NCBI RefSeq assembly: GCF_036370855.1
Contig: NC_088100.1
Location: 38,390,563 to 38,454,562 of the forward strand
Direction of reading: 5' to 3'
From: Dromaius novaehollandiae
Taxonomy: Eukaryota > Chordata > Aves > Casuariiformes > Dromaiidae
DNA: 64,000 nt
Each line of letters begins with the position of its first letter. Position 1 is the stretch's first letter. Below, in pieces: positions 11,606 to 24,191 of this stretch. Below the pieces are notes generated by a model. It saw only the letters and a list, made by a program, of their open reading frames with translations. It ran no database searches and was not told the DNA's origin. The position numbers and the translations under genes are program-made.

Positions 11606-13080
11606 TATGAGACAAAACCATATGAAAAAGTGCCAGCAGTAACAGGATTCAAGTGATAGAAAATCTTCCTGGTTCTGAATTGCAATTCTTTTGAAAGTAA
11701 CTTCAAATGATGTTCTATACTCAAAAAGAAAATGATTAATACAAATAACATAATAATTGTCTAGTAGAACAAGGACAAAAATCTGCTCTAAAATGTGAAA
11801 TGGTACACAACAAAACAAATAGCTCATTTAAGGTCTTTCTTACTAGCATTCTGGCAGCAAGTAGCTCTAACAACAAATTATGCTATTGCTGGTTTCTACT
11901 TCAAACAAATATTTTCTAAATTTGGTGAAAGCTAATAGGCTCTTGTGTAAATGGTGACTCTTGCTGAGCAAGCGTCAAATCTAGCAGAGGATGAAGGTAC
12001 ATATTGCAGTGTGTACCCTAGTAAAGCAGCAGCTACTTTGAAATCTTTGTAAAATAAATCAGTATTATATAAAAGATGTTCTTTTGAGTTCATGTGAACA
12101 TTGAAAAAGCCTGATAGGCTAGGAGATATGTTTTCATTTACAAAATTATGATGCCAATTCCAAAATCCCCAGCCCACCAAGATGTTTCTTCACAATGCCT
12201 GCAGCAATCTAAAAAGCACTTTTACAAACAGGAAATAATGTCCTCGAGGCAAGTGGTTAATGTATTTTCCCGTATGCCTTTTGCAGAGTGCTCTCCTGCG
12301 CAGTGCTCCCTGTATTCTGCTGGGCTCTCTCACGCCGTGTTTACCTACCTGCGTGGAGAGCTGCCAGCCCCATCACAGCTGTGTTTGTTGGATTGGAACA
12401 GACACTGTTCTGTGGGTGCTGAAGATAAGAGGTCACAACAGTCAAGCCATGTTTGCGCATCTCAACCCCAAAATATGATTTTAATAATTACTGTGAATCA
12501 ACTAAGACAACAGCTCATATCTTCTTCGCAATAGCCAGTTATTCAAAAGGCACTCTTCATTTAGTGCATGTTCATTTTGCTTCATGTGTTTGAGAATATT
12601 TGTTCCAGCAATTTTACAAAACCCTTTATTCCTCTTCAGCAACAAAGCACAAGCTGTAAATTGTCCCATACCACGATTTTCTTTCAAAGCTCAAACAAAG
12701 GACTGTTCTTGCTCTTCTCTTATTAGGTCCACATAAATCAAAGCCTGGTAAAGGGCAAGTCTGGTAATCTGAGAAAACAGCCTACGCTAGCTACACAATT
12801 GGATCATTGCATGTCATGCTTCCTGTTAGTCACAGATAGAGCAAAACTTTTGACAAAGTTTGCAGAGAAGTTCAGAGAAGAGCCTTGATGCATTGCATCA
12901 TGAATAATCTCAATTAGCCTATTAATCTAAGGCTATATCATGCAGCTGTTGATAGAGCATTGACTGAATTTCTTTCTCCCCTCTTCTTGTTTTACAGCTA
13001 ATGTCCTTCTACTGCATTTGTATTCATGACTTGTGCTGAGCCTTTGCATTACAATAGTACGTCGATGGCTACAGCTATCC
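11606..13080. other. AT-rich single-copy stretch
   Basis: No gene recognised. The 128-codon plus-strand frame at 12148-12534 overlaps frames in other phases and has no recognisable domain. It contains a short GC-richer piece (about 12290-12365) that may simply lengthen the open frame. Confidence 0.55.
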
Positions 13081-13100
13081 CCATGTCTGCCCAGACATGG
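13081..13100. repeat. Short inverted repeat (9-base arms, 2-base loop)
   Basis: 'ccatgtctg' and 'cagacatgg' are perfect reverse complements around 'cc'. It could form a small hairpin or be a palindromic binding site. It lies 15 bases left of a p53-type half-site at 13116-13125. Confidence 0.8.
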
Positions 13101-13115
13101 TCTCAGGCCTTTCTC

Positions 13116-13125
13116 AGACATGTCC
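13116..13125. promoter_or_regulatory. p53-type half-site word
   Basis: 'agacatgtcc' fits the RRRCWWGYYY half-site at every position. The left neighbour 'agacatggtc' at 13092-13101 is a partial match, so a full response element would be imperfect. Single half-sites are common by chance. Confidence 0.2.
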
Positions 13126-13468
13126 AGCCTCATTTCTATATGCATGCCCATTTAATTCTGCATTCGCAAGTGAGGATGAAAGGTAGAACTGAAGACGAGA
13201 GACTTCACCTCCCTCCTGTACACACTGCATGTCCTTGGCTGATGTCAACTGGCAATAGCACCATTAAAGTCAGGACAGCTACAGCAGTTTTATCTTACCT
13301 AAAAATCTGCCCCCAGTGTAACTCAGCTTGTGCCCACATGGGGACTTTCCTCACAGTTGCATTGCTGAGTAATGACCTTGTTACTGATAGGAAAACGATG
13401 ACTCTTGTAGCACAGTCATAGTTCTATAGGTGAGGAGAAAAATGTTGGCAAAAGGCAAGGTATCCAGA

Positions 13469-13504
13469 CAATTAATGTGTAATTAATTGGGGTAATTAAT
13501 TAAG
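13469..13504. promoter_or_regulatory. Cluster of TAATTA homeodomain-type cores
   Basis: Within about 35 bases the sequence has 'attaat', then 'taattaatt', then 'taattaattaa', separated by 'gtg' and 'gggg' spacers. TAATTA is the core palindrome bound by many homeodomain dimers. The GGGG spacer shows this is not a plain AT microsatellite. A role as an enhancer core is inference. Confidence 0.3.
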
Positions 13505-15465
13505 GCACAATGTTTGCTTCACAATTATTAGCTGATGGAGCTGCCGATGACACAAACAGAACCCGTCTGCTGCTGTCTTCTTGTGTGCACTACAGAAAAC
13601 CCAGGTAGTGCAGAAAAAGATCATAAAATGCTTGCAATCTTAGAGAAGTCATTAAAAACATACAAATTAAAATGACATTTTATATTTTAAAATAAACACA
13701 GTTTCTGTTGTTTGCAATGATAAACTGATATGCGTTTATGTCAACATTGCATTCAAGCAGAGAGGAGGTGCATGTGTCATTCAGGATGCAGTATACGCAC
13801 CTGCACAACCCATGTGTGCATTACATGATCGGATGGGATTAGAGCATATGCCACTGGACACAATCTGGCAGTGAGACAACATGATCACTGTCATGTTTAA
13901 AAGCGCATCCTCCGAACATACTGATCCACAATTCCACAGGATCTGAACACACCAATTGCTGTCCACAATAAGCAAAATGCCATGCTTAGTGTCACAGTCA
14001 GATATGGGAGGACACACACACTGCTAGCGAGTAATTAGCACGTGGACCAGTAGAGTTCCTGATATTTTGGGAAAACTGCCGAACACTGCACAGTCTTTGT
14101 CACAAGGCAATTTATCCTGCACCAAAGAAATAAACCCAAGAAGCCTAGTGAGGACACAGCTGCTCAATGTTTCCATTAATTTGTCCATTCGCAGATTTTG
14201 CAGTGCTTTTATGACAAGTGATACAATGCTAGCAAGAAAACACGTGGGGGAAAACCTAAAGGAATCAGGCAAATGAACTGATGCAGTACTTCAAACAAGT
14301 TACTTGCCATTCTTAAAGGAACACAAATGGCTAGGAGAGAAATGAAAGAATGCAAAGTATAAGATTAAAATTATAAAGTGATATCTTGAAGGAACAAAAC
14401 TGGAGACAGCAAAATGCAAGAAAACCACTGAAACACATTTGCATTTAAACCCAGATTGCTAAAATGCAAAAGTATCTATTTTAAATTTTAATTAAAGTTG
14501 CTCTTTATATCTAAAAGGTTGTCTACACAGAATAGTGATATGGAGTTAAGCTAGAATTTGTACTTCAACTGATAGAGTTGTACCAGGAGAGCTCCCTGCA
14601 TCAAACCCTTCATTATCATTATTCAGTTTATCCTGAAGTACTCTGGAGGAGGATATAAACTAAACTAGAAAAAGTCACCCTAATTTTGGCATTAAAATAA
14701 CTGCATTGGGACTTAACTTGCTATGCCAGTCTAACTATCCCAGTTAATTACAATGGTCAAACTTGTTTTAAAAAAAGTAACAAGCCCTACAGTAATATAA
14801 TCACCTACAACCCATTAATGCCAGAAGCAATACTGTTGTCTCCCTTTGTTTATGGAGAGGACAGTACTGGTCTGATAGATAGGCATGTTTTGTGCACCAC
14901 ACCAATAGCCATCTTTATAACTTGATGGCATATTAGAATTAAAGCTGACATTTTTAATATCTTCTTGTTGCCTTACACTATTTGGAAACCGCACATTAGG
15001 AAAGGATGCACATCTATCTCAGTTAATGTGAGATGGGGACTTCTTAATGTCATTGCTGATTTATTATTACTTTAAGACTAACATTGTGCTTGGCAATACA
15101 GAAAGCAAAAATTAAGACTTTCTGACGTGAAGAATGCCAAGTGTAACAGGCAGATACAAAGTACAGGGGAGACAGGGGAAGCAGTAAGTGGGACAAATCA
15201 TTTTCTAAAAAACACAGCTTCTAGACCAATGCCTATTTTGCTGCATACTTTTCCATCTGCGTGGAGATACCAAATTTGCCTACATACTTCAAAACTAAAC
15301 AAGCTTTCTGTTACAGATGTATCCAAACGTGGCATTTAAACTGTATGATGTGCCACTATGGATGCTAAGAGAATAGCACAGTAACCAACTGTACTTTGCA
15401 CTTACACAACTTATCATCAGTCACTCTCGAAATGCAGATTTCAACAAGCAAATGCTGTAATGCTA
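13505..15465. other. AT-rich single-copy stretch
   Basis: No gene, RNA gene or clear mobile element recognised. Short open frames occur on both strands only. Confidence 0.6.
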
Positions 15466-15562
15466 CTCCACAGACAGAAACTGAGGCAGGGAGCAGTGGG
15501 AGGCCACGGCCAAGGAAGGACTGGTGGGTAGCACTCAGGAGTTTTGCTTAATCCAGGTCTGC
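15466..15562 (+). repeat. MIR/CORE-SINE-like fragment
   Basis: 'cagacagaaactgaggcagg' followed at the right spacing by 'ccacggccaaggaagg', 'gtgggtagcactcagg' and 'aatccaggtct' parallels the MIR order 'acagatgaggaaactgaggc', 'ttgcccaaggtcacacagc', 'agtggcagagc', 'aacccaggtct'. Order and spacing support a real, old SINE remnant. No alignment could be run. Confidence 0.5.
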
Positions 15563-18500
15563 TGTTTATGGGGTAGTCCATGGTTCACTGCTAGGACAGC
15601 CCTGGAAAAATGGCCAAGCTTCCCCTGTGAAGTGGCTAGAATGGGGCTATTGGTAATCTGGGGAAGGAAAATGTCCCCAGGTGGGAGGACAGCTGGAACA
15701 GAGTATTTTATTCTTTTTCCTTTGGGCAATCTGCAACTTTCATTTCCAACATATTGAGTAAAAAAGAACAATGGAACATTTTAAGCAAGTGTAGGCAGAA
15801 TGCAAGCGCCTAGAGAGCTTAGCGGTACAAGCGTACACGCTGGGCTTAGTGCTCTCTCAGCATTTGCTTCTCCAGACCTTTTTGAGCCAACTGCAGCACT
15901 GACACACTAGAAGCATGACATGATGCCATCAGCTCCTACGAGTGAGTGATAAACCAGGCAGAAAGGGTTGATTTGTGTTTTTAGTACTTCATCTCTGGAA
16001 TACCTTTCCCCTCCGTCCCACCCTGAAAAGCTCTATACTGCTGGTGAAACAATTCAAGTAACTATCTGCACTTGTCATCCTGGAACAACATATGTTACTA
16101 CAGGCAGATTAACTGTTTATGGCCACCACACCAGGTAAGGTAGCACACAACAGAGACTGAAACTGAAAAGCACAAATATTGCTTGACATAAGATCGCTCC
16201 ATCAATGCAGAACCCCACAGGGGTCATTTAAACAGGCCAGAAAATATTTTAAAGTTGGATTATTTTTGTGTGATATAAATGTTTTCCCCTTGCAAATTGC
16301 TCAGTCATATTCTGGGAAACCAAAACTGTCATAGAAATTGAGCAGAATAAACAAAGTAAACTGATTTGGAAAAAATATTTTATTCATAAAATGACTAAAC
16401 ACTGCTGCACAGACAAAATATCTTGGAGCTAGATAATCTAGTCCCTGAATACAAAACTCGGAATATTTTTTTTCTTCCTTGAATACTGAAAACTAAAATA
16501 ATAACAAAAAAAAAATGGCCAGGATTGGTGCTGAGAGGCCTCAGCTATTTGTCGCTGGATACCTAATAGCTCACAGAAGGTGCTCAAAACTTTGCAGGGT
16601 CATGTCCCACATTATAAAGATTTCATCACCAAGTGAATAAAAGGCATGTTAAGTTTCCACGAAATTCAGAAATTTTGGAAGAATTCCTCTACCAAGAATA
16701 ACCTCCTCAAAATCAGTTCCTTTCATACAGCTGTCTTCCAACAAGGTAGTATCTTTTTGCTTTAAGAGTTCCATGTGCGTGTAAAAACAGAGCTCAGCTA
16801 AAGAGCAGCAAATACTTCCCCAATGGCTCAGGCAATAGACTTTGTCAAGACAGAGCTCAGAGCAGCTGCTGAATGGACAGAAATAACCCATTTCTCTCCC
16901 TCTCCTTAGCCATTGCACATACACCATTCTGCCTTCCTGGGCAAGGGGAGGTGAAAATTTTCGCTGCCAGCTAACAAGTGAGCAGTCCGCTCCAAAACTG
17001 AAAATAGCGAAACATTCTCTTTTTTATGAAAATGTGCTATCATTCCCATGAAAGGCAGGTAAGCCTGCCTCCACAACAGCGAAGGACAATTTAGGGAAGC
17101 TGTACTGACTTGCTACAAGTATCTTCTGTCTCCATCAGTTTCTGCAAAGCCACCCTTCACACTCTTTTTTGAAGTTCTATGAAAATTATTCCAAGTAACC
17201 ATGAAAATTTGATTCTCCAAAACATTATAAATTTCACCAAATTCCCTATGAAGTGTAGGAATATGGAAACTGTCTTCCTTCTCTCTCAAGAGGAGAGAGA
17301 CACCCTAATGTGGAAACATACATGATAAATATATAATTTTAACAAAAAACACATTTTTCTTATTTTAAAACTGGACCTCTAACTTTACCAGATCAAAAAA
17401 GTAAAGAGCCTGCTTTAGCATTCACAACATAAAATATTTTGGAACCTCTCCCTGTAATCAGTTGCTCATCTTCCTTAAGACATGTAAGTGACTATCAACC
17501 ACTGTCCCATAAGGTAATACTGGGTACACAGATAATAGTATGTATTCTGTTGGCAATGAAGGCATCGTAGTAACAGTCATTCCAGCTTTCTAACATGCCA
17601 GATAAGTCACTCTCAGAATGACATCTAGGAATGTACTCCCTGTCTTGAGTTTTCTAATTTTGAAACACATCCAGATGTGAGGAATACCCCCTGCACCCCT
17701 AGATTTTGTTTTGTATTGCCAGCAGATTCTTTTCTAAAAAGCACACTATTGGAAGGTAGCTGTATGTTTTTGCTGAAGATGAATTTGAGAACAGTTTTCA
17801 ACATATGTATCTGGATTCTTCACATCTTCAAAAAGGCAACCTATAAAAGGAAGCAAAAACAAAACCGTAGTTAGCCTCAGCACTGCAGGTAAAACAAAGA
17901 TATTTCTTTCAAATCATTGAAAGTATATATTACAATCATCTTTTCACTTAAAGAAAAAAGAATAACATATTAATACAAAGTTGTTCAGTACTGTGCTGAA
18001 GGAGCAGATGCAATATCTGAAAGCAGCATTACTTTCCTATTACTTTTCTAAAAATAAGTATCTCTTAAAAGTTCCCAAACTCCCTGTTTTTGATCATGCA
18101 CTGCACTTATTGCTGAACTTAGTCAAGAGTAGAAGTTTTCACATTTTGAAGAAAAAGATTACAAAAACACTCTGGTCTGTAGTCCTCTATAGGAAATTCA
18201 AGTACACGCATTTTTCTGCTTGCATGTCAAAAACTTTTTTCTCTCTCAGAATAACAAAGCACAAGGTGTTAATCTTGTCTATCTTAAAAGGCTATTTGAC
18301 GGTATTTTTAAAGTAGCTTAGATTAAATCTCCAATACATTCCCTGTTTTGCCCAAAGTATTAGCTTGTTTGAACAATGTTGTTGCTAGTTGCTGTGAGTG
18401 AAATCCCAATTCTAGTCAATGAAAAAATGCATTTGATTTTGAAGCAACCAGGAACCAATCCAAAACTTTTGCCTTTATATAGAAAAAAATCCTGCTCAAA

Positions 18501-19102
18501 GTGAGTGTGGGGAAGAAGACATGAACAATTGCATGTGATTCAGAAGATAGCGAATGATCTACCCTTTTCTCACTAGAGCACTAAGTGGACTCTTAGGATT
18601 AACAGCTATTTAGACAGAAGGTAACCTACCAAATATAAAAAGCCTAAGGATTTCTGGTGTCTTAACTCATTTGTTCTTGGTCACAAGCATGCAGCAGCTT
18701 CCCCTCCACGTTTTGTGTTTGTTTAGCCTTCTTCAGAACTAGCAGTGACCTAACTCAGAAAGTTAAGTTAACCTACTGGAAACTGAATCATGTGCCAAGA
18801 TTCTGATATGCCAAGGAGATTGCCTCAGATGCTGAATTGGGAGTAACTATTACACTTTGCTAATCACAAAGACAGAAGAGAAGATGACAGATGTCACCAC
18901 AGAAGGACAAAAAAAGACTACCAGACTACTTTAACAGTATGCTGAAAATGGAACCTGTTTCTCCTTCCCCTTAAAACTCACAAGAAAAAAAAATGATACA
19001 TACACTTCTCTTTTTTACTCTCCATGCTCTTTTCAATTGCAATGGATCAGTCACTTAAGTGAAGATTCAAATTATTATCAGTATCACTTTGGATTTTTAC
19101 AG
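15563..19102. other. AT-rich single-copy stretch
   Basis: No gene recognised. The 111-codon plus-strand frame at 17981-18316 is rich in Lys, Leu and Phe, as expected of a chance frame in AT-rich DNA. The short A run near 16505 is simple sequence. Confidence 0.6.
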
Positions 19103-19295
19103 AAGACCCTCAATCACCAGCCTACTTGATACTGTAATTAAAGAACAGATGAAGCATGATCAACCAGAAGGAATTGAATTAAAGTATAAAATATCACCAA
19201 GTGTTCAGCACAGAAGGCAAAAAAGAGTAAAAATAACATCTATTTTGGATTCTATGGCCAAAGAATGTTTAAGAGGGAGTAGTATGTTCCTTTAG
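19103..19295 (+). other. Candidate terminal exon (low confidence)
   Basis: A well-formed acceptor ('ggatttttacag') is followed by an open frame of about 63 codons ending in TAG at 19293-19295; an 'attaaa' lies about 13 bases further on. The peptide is hydrophilic and contains two related segments, ITSLLDTVIKEQ and ITSILDSMAKEC, about 40 residues apart. That is more regular than most chance frames here. I recognise no family. No upstream exon could be paired with it, and frames of this length are common by chance in the window, so it may well be spurious. Confidence 0.2.
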
Positions 19296-21830
19296 AGGAT
19301 GCAAAGAATTAAACAAGCTTAAAATATCCAAGAGATTTCTCAGAAAATTATTCATACAAAGAATCCACATCTAAACCTGAATACAAGGCATGAATGGGAC
19401 GTGACTATAGCAATTCTTGGCTAAAATGGAAAACAATCGAGTCATCTCACTTGCTTGGTGTCTCCTTCCCTATTCCAATAACAACACCAGTAACCTATTA
19501 GAAAGCTGCAACATTACTACATAGGAGAGCCTGTACAGACAGCATGGCTGCGATCCATGAAAGCTTCTGCATTTCTGAATCATTCTGTTCCTGTTCCAAA
19601 CTGAAGCTAAAAGTCTGAAGTAAGAATTTTCACACAGAACATAAATTTCCAGAAATGTATGTAGATGAAGCTGGCCAGCAAGTAGCCAGCTGGCCATCCA
19701 TGGAATCTGCCTAGTTTCCCTTAAAAATCTCACACTGACAAATTCCCATTGAGTGCTTTGACTCAGCTTAATCAGCATTTTCCAACAGGAATTTGCTACA
19801 TCAAAAACATTTCTGTCAGCTCAACCAAGGAGTTCTGTAAAGGCTAGAAACAACTTATAGTGTAGGGAAATTAACCCACTAGGCCACAGACTCCCACTCT
19901 CAAAGACACAAAACGAGAGAAAAAACAATATGTTTGTCACCTTTCTCATGATTTATTCACTCATATGAATAGAAACAGACACATAATCAGTAACAAATGT
20001 AAAACCTTATCTATGCAGAAGAGGCCTAAGTAGCACAGGCTAGGGCTGAAATCCTGGCCTCAATTAAGTAAAAAAAACAAAACTCACATTGACTAACAGT
20101 GCCACAAATTTGTCCTGGCATTGCAAGGCAGAAAAAAAGTCAAGACAAACAATAATCATTTCAATATACCAGGTTCAAAACTTTGGGCAGCTTTTGCTAG
20201 CCTAACTATGCTGGCTCCTTTAATATATAGTTTTATGGTATCATTAGAGCAAATATATTTGTTTAATTTGTCCATTTCCTACATATTATAATGCATGAAA
20301 TATGCTTTTTTGCTCCTTCAAGGGGTTTATTTGCAATATAATGTTTCTCTGTACTGCTAGGCTCCCCTACTGCTCAATAAAATGAAAAACATCAAAACGA
20401 ATCATTTGTCTATGTCTATACTTGTAATTTCTATCAATGTGAATGAAAAAAGCACACTGGATCATCCCTGCAGTTGATATAGCCAACAATGATGCGTGGA
20501 AATCATAAGCTGTTTAATAACCACCTGTAACACACAAAAGATGGTCAAGAACAAAAACAACCCAAACTAAGCCACTTACGAAGTTCCACCTTGATCTCAA
20601 GTTCAATATGAAGCATATAAAATACTTATGTTAACGGTTATTCTAGATGCGCTCATATCTCTAAACACCAAAACTGCATAAATTACATTCCCTGGATTAT
20701 ACATTTTGTAACTGTACACCAGTTTCAAACTACAACTCTAGCAAAGTCAGAGAGAGTGGTTCTCCCCCAGTTCTCAAACTGTTAGAATCCCTTCTCTGCA
20801 AGATGGACAATTACTGGCATCTTCAAGGTCTAGTAACAACTCTTTCAGCAAACTCCACAAATGCAGTACTTCAATGCTAGTTGAACACTTTGAAAGAAAA
20901 ATAAAGTCCAAATGGCTATCAGATCCACAAACTAAGGCTTATCACTAAATGCACAACAAATGTCAACCCTCTAATCAATTTATGCAAGGATGTTTTTATT
21001 GCTTTTAGCTCAGCACACTGTACCCTTTTTAAGTAACTTAAGACAGCTAATACTAATCCATTGTTAAGAATTGCTTTTTGTACCCTGCCACACTTACTTA
21101 TATGACAGGAGACATTACTTTTCATTTTCTCTCACTTCTTTCTGAAGATGACAATCTTATTCTATCTCAGAGTATCAAGTGCACCTCTGCACTCCCTCTT
21201 GTTAGTTTTCGCAAGGCCAGAAGCTGCTAAGGGAGAATGAATGAACACAAATTCTACATTTTGAAGCCTTCTAAAGAGGTATCTCTATATATAGTACAAC
21301 TGAACACCAGAGACATACAAATGATACATCTCACAAACTCACTTTTTCTGTAAATGATAAAATAGCAACAACAGCGTTACAAATCATCAGAAACAGAGCA
21401 AGTTAAGAAATGCAGGTTATGTTCAACTCTAGAATCAGTTCCAGAATCTGTGTTCTTTCAGATTTCCCAGGAAAACAGGAAAATGCAAAACATTAAATTG
21501 ATAAATACACTCCAGACTACATGGAAATGACACTGAAAATCAGAAGAAACATCTAGACAGAGAGTGCATTTATGTCAATGCCACACATCAGACCTCTGCA
21601 GCACGACTGCAGTTCTCATGATCCTGGGTTATCTGCTGTTGCTTCATGCTGATCTCTTTCATCAGCTGTGCCTTTCCATTTAAGACCCACTGTCTGGCAA
21701 CTACTTCTCTTTAGCAATGCCCACATCACACACATGAAGGTAACAAAGCAGACGCCCTCAGCTTTGTTTCCCCAGTGCTCTCTGCCGGAACACAGCACTG
21801 AGGAAATGCAGCATTCACCTTTCACGGCTA
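19296..21830. other. AT-rich single-copy stretch
   Basis: No gene recognised; only short scattered open frames and no clear repeat. Confidence 0.6.
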
Positions 21831-21888
21831 TGTGCATGTGTGTGTGTATGCATGTATATGCTTACAGATATAGACATACATATATACC
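21831..21888. repeat. Degenerate TG/TA dinucleotide repeat
   Basis: Imperfect alternating purine-pyrimidine DNA beginning with 'tgtgcatgtgtgtgtgtatg' and continuing through 'tacatatatac'. An ordinary decayed microsatellite. Confidence 0.75.
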
Positions 21889-22064
21889 TCCAAATACTTC
21901 CCAAATGTGATTCGTCCACTGAAATGGTAGGGCACCCAGCAAAAAATGCAGGACACATGCTTTTTGACCAACTTTTCCAACTGCCCCATGATGCATAAAT
22001 TGTTGAAGCTTCTTTTTGTTTAAGGTATTGCAGACAATAATACCAGGGCAATCAGTGGCCATCC

Positions 22065-22424
22065 AATGTTGAGAAAAGAAAAGCTCGCAGCAGATCTTAT
22101 CAACGCATATAAATACCTGACTGGGGGGAGTAAAGAAAATGGAGATAGATTCTTCTGAGTGATGCCCACTGACAGGACAAGAGGCAACAGTCACAAATTG
22201 AAACAAAGGAAATTCCATTTAAAGATAAGAAAACACTTCTTCACGGTGAGGGTGGTCAAACACTGGAGGAGGTTGCCCAGAGGGGCTGTGGCGTCTCCAT
22301 CCTTGGAGATACTCAAAACCCAACTGGACATAGCCCTGAGCAACCTGCTCTAGCTGACCCTGCTGAGAGCAAGGTGGTTAGGCCAGGTGATCTCCAGAGG
22401 TCCCTTCCAACTTCAATGACTCTT
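22065..22424 (+). mobile_element. CR1 LINE, 5'-truncated, 3' end present
   Basis: Plus-strand order matches the bird CR1 3' part: 'ctgacaggacaagaggcaac', 'cacttcttcacggtgagggt', 'aggttgcccagaggggctgt', 'ccttggagatactcaaaacc' and finally 'gatctccagaggtcccttcc'. The frame corresponding to the ORF2 C-terminus (residues such as DRTRGNSHKLKQRKFHLKIR) is readable at 22159-22353. It is interrupted by an in-frame TGA upstream and stops early at 22351-22353, so this copy is coding-dead and more decayed than the one at 34213. The usual short terminal repeat (ATTCTATGA-like) is reduced to 'aatgactctt', followed by an A/T-rich tail. Confidence 0.93.
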
Positions 22425-22430
22425 AAACAA

Positions 22431-22486
22431 CTTAAAAAATAAAAATAAAAAAATAAAAAAATAAAAAAATAATAAAAAATAAAAAG
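22431..22486. repeat. A-rich (A4-7 T)n low-complexity tract
   Basis: Repeated units of the form 'ataaaaaa' with slight length variation directly right of the CR1 3' end. CR1 elements normally end in short octamer-like repeats and not in poly-A, so this tract is probably a separate microsatellite that grew at the junction or was already at the insertion site. Confidence 0.85.
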
Positions 22487-24168
22487 CAGTATGCCAATGG
22501 AACTCTTTTTACTATAAACTCCAGAAACAGAGGCTGGCAATATTCCTTCCTAGATAGGGAGAAGGTAGTGATGGGGTTATAGGTTCAGCCTTCCTGAAAC
22601 TTTCTAGTAACATTTTACTTTATAGAGTGTTTCATCAAGCTGCATCTCAATGCATTTTCCTACTTCATACAATAAAACTCTCTAAGAAATCAGGGTAAAG
22701 GCATTCCATAGTGAGTTAAGCATCCAGTCACAGAGTCAAAAAAAACCACTGAGGAGTAACAGGTGAAAGAAAAAAGTTGTAATTTTAGAAAATACTTGGA
22801 AAGCAATGGAGACCTGATGAACTAGGGAGATAAAACAAAGCTGTTCCAGACGGCAGAAGGTGCATGTGTCTACCCAAAATGGTAACACAGTATGAACGGG
22901 CAAAGCGGATGACTGGTGTAAAATAAGCAGAGGCGAGAACGAGCTAAACAACGTATTTTAAAGAAATACAATCCGCAAGTCCATTGCACACAATCTGTTT
23001 TGTGGAGCTGACAATAGACAGAGAAAGCATAGCACTAGGAGAAAATTATCTTCTCAGCTAAGCAAAGGAAAAAAAGTTCAATCTTTCAATCGGCAGCAAG
23101 AAATAGAGAAGCCAGATTCTTATTTCATCAAAGCAGGAAAACAACCCATATGTCAAAAGATGCATTCCCATGCTCTAACACAAACATCTAAATTGTTCTT
23201 ACATTTATATTCCCTTCAAAAGGAGACCAAGAGAACAATGCACAAATAAAGATACCTGTGTGTGTCTCTCTAAAAGCTGAGGATGCTCAGTCTCTAATAC
23301 CTATGTCTCTCCTAGTAGTTAAACACAGGTAGGCAGAAGATATACAACAATATTCCATATTACAGGGGGAATTGTACTTCTGTTTACTCCTGCGTAATTA
23401 TAATGGAAATAGTGGGTTAAAAGTAGTTATATACGCTTCAGTTTCAGCAGAAACTAATAAACCTGTTTAACCTATGAATGCTTCCTGAAATATGACTGCT
23501 CTGGATTTGCTTTTCCATTGCACACTGAAGAAAACAACTCTGCCACCAGGCTCAAAACTGAGGCTTAAATATGTAAAAGAAATTTTACAGTCTTCCTGTT
23601 CTTTGAACATTAGGCCAATTTTTAAACACTACCACACACAGTTTATAACACTACACTGTACACAGCCTATAACGCTACGTCGTGGAACATAACTTACATG
23701 GCTATCTTAAATCATATCTAAGGCAAGCAGACAGTCTCAACATAAACAGATACCTATGCTTTAATCCTGCACATGTGCTAGTGTGAAATCAAGCATGCTT
23801 GAATCACCCTGTAGAGGAAACACTGATTATACACCTATGAAGCCACAGCGTACAAGCAGTGTCAAAAGCTGTATTCATTAGCTCTTATAACTGACAGGCC
23901 ATCAAGCACTGCCATGTGGTGCACGGGTACAGGAAGTGAATAACCTTCTGAGGAAGAAGTGGCCAGCTGTGGGCAGACCACTGCTTCCACATCCAGCTGT
24001 GCTGGTAGAAGAATTTAACTGCACAGGTTCAGTGGTATCTCCCTCTGCTGCAAGTTACTGTTCCTCTCTCCCCACAAAACGTCATTTCAAGCTTTCTACA
24101 TAGCACCTAGTGAAATCAGACATATAGGCTAAATTCTGGTCTGTGCTACTCTGATTGAGCTATCCTGC
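22487..24168. other. AT-rich single-copy stretch
   Basis: No gene recognised. A small imperfect duplication occurs near 23635-23678: 'cagtttataacactac' recurs as 'cagcctataacgctac' about 24 bases later. Confidence 0.6.
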
Positions 24169-24191
24169 AAAAAAAAAAAAAAAAGGGGGGG
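24169..24191. repeat. A16 G7 homopurine tract
   Basis: Sixteen A followed directly by seven G, then 'aggg'. Low-complexity homopurine DNA, prone to slippage and length error. Confidence 0.9.

Noticed and set aside
17981..18316. 111-codon plus-strand frame as a gene
   Set aside because: Lys/Leu/Phe bias typical of AT-rich chance frames; no splice or promoter context.
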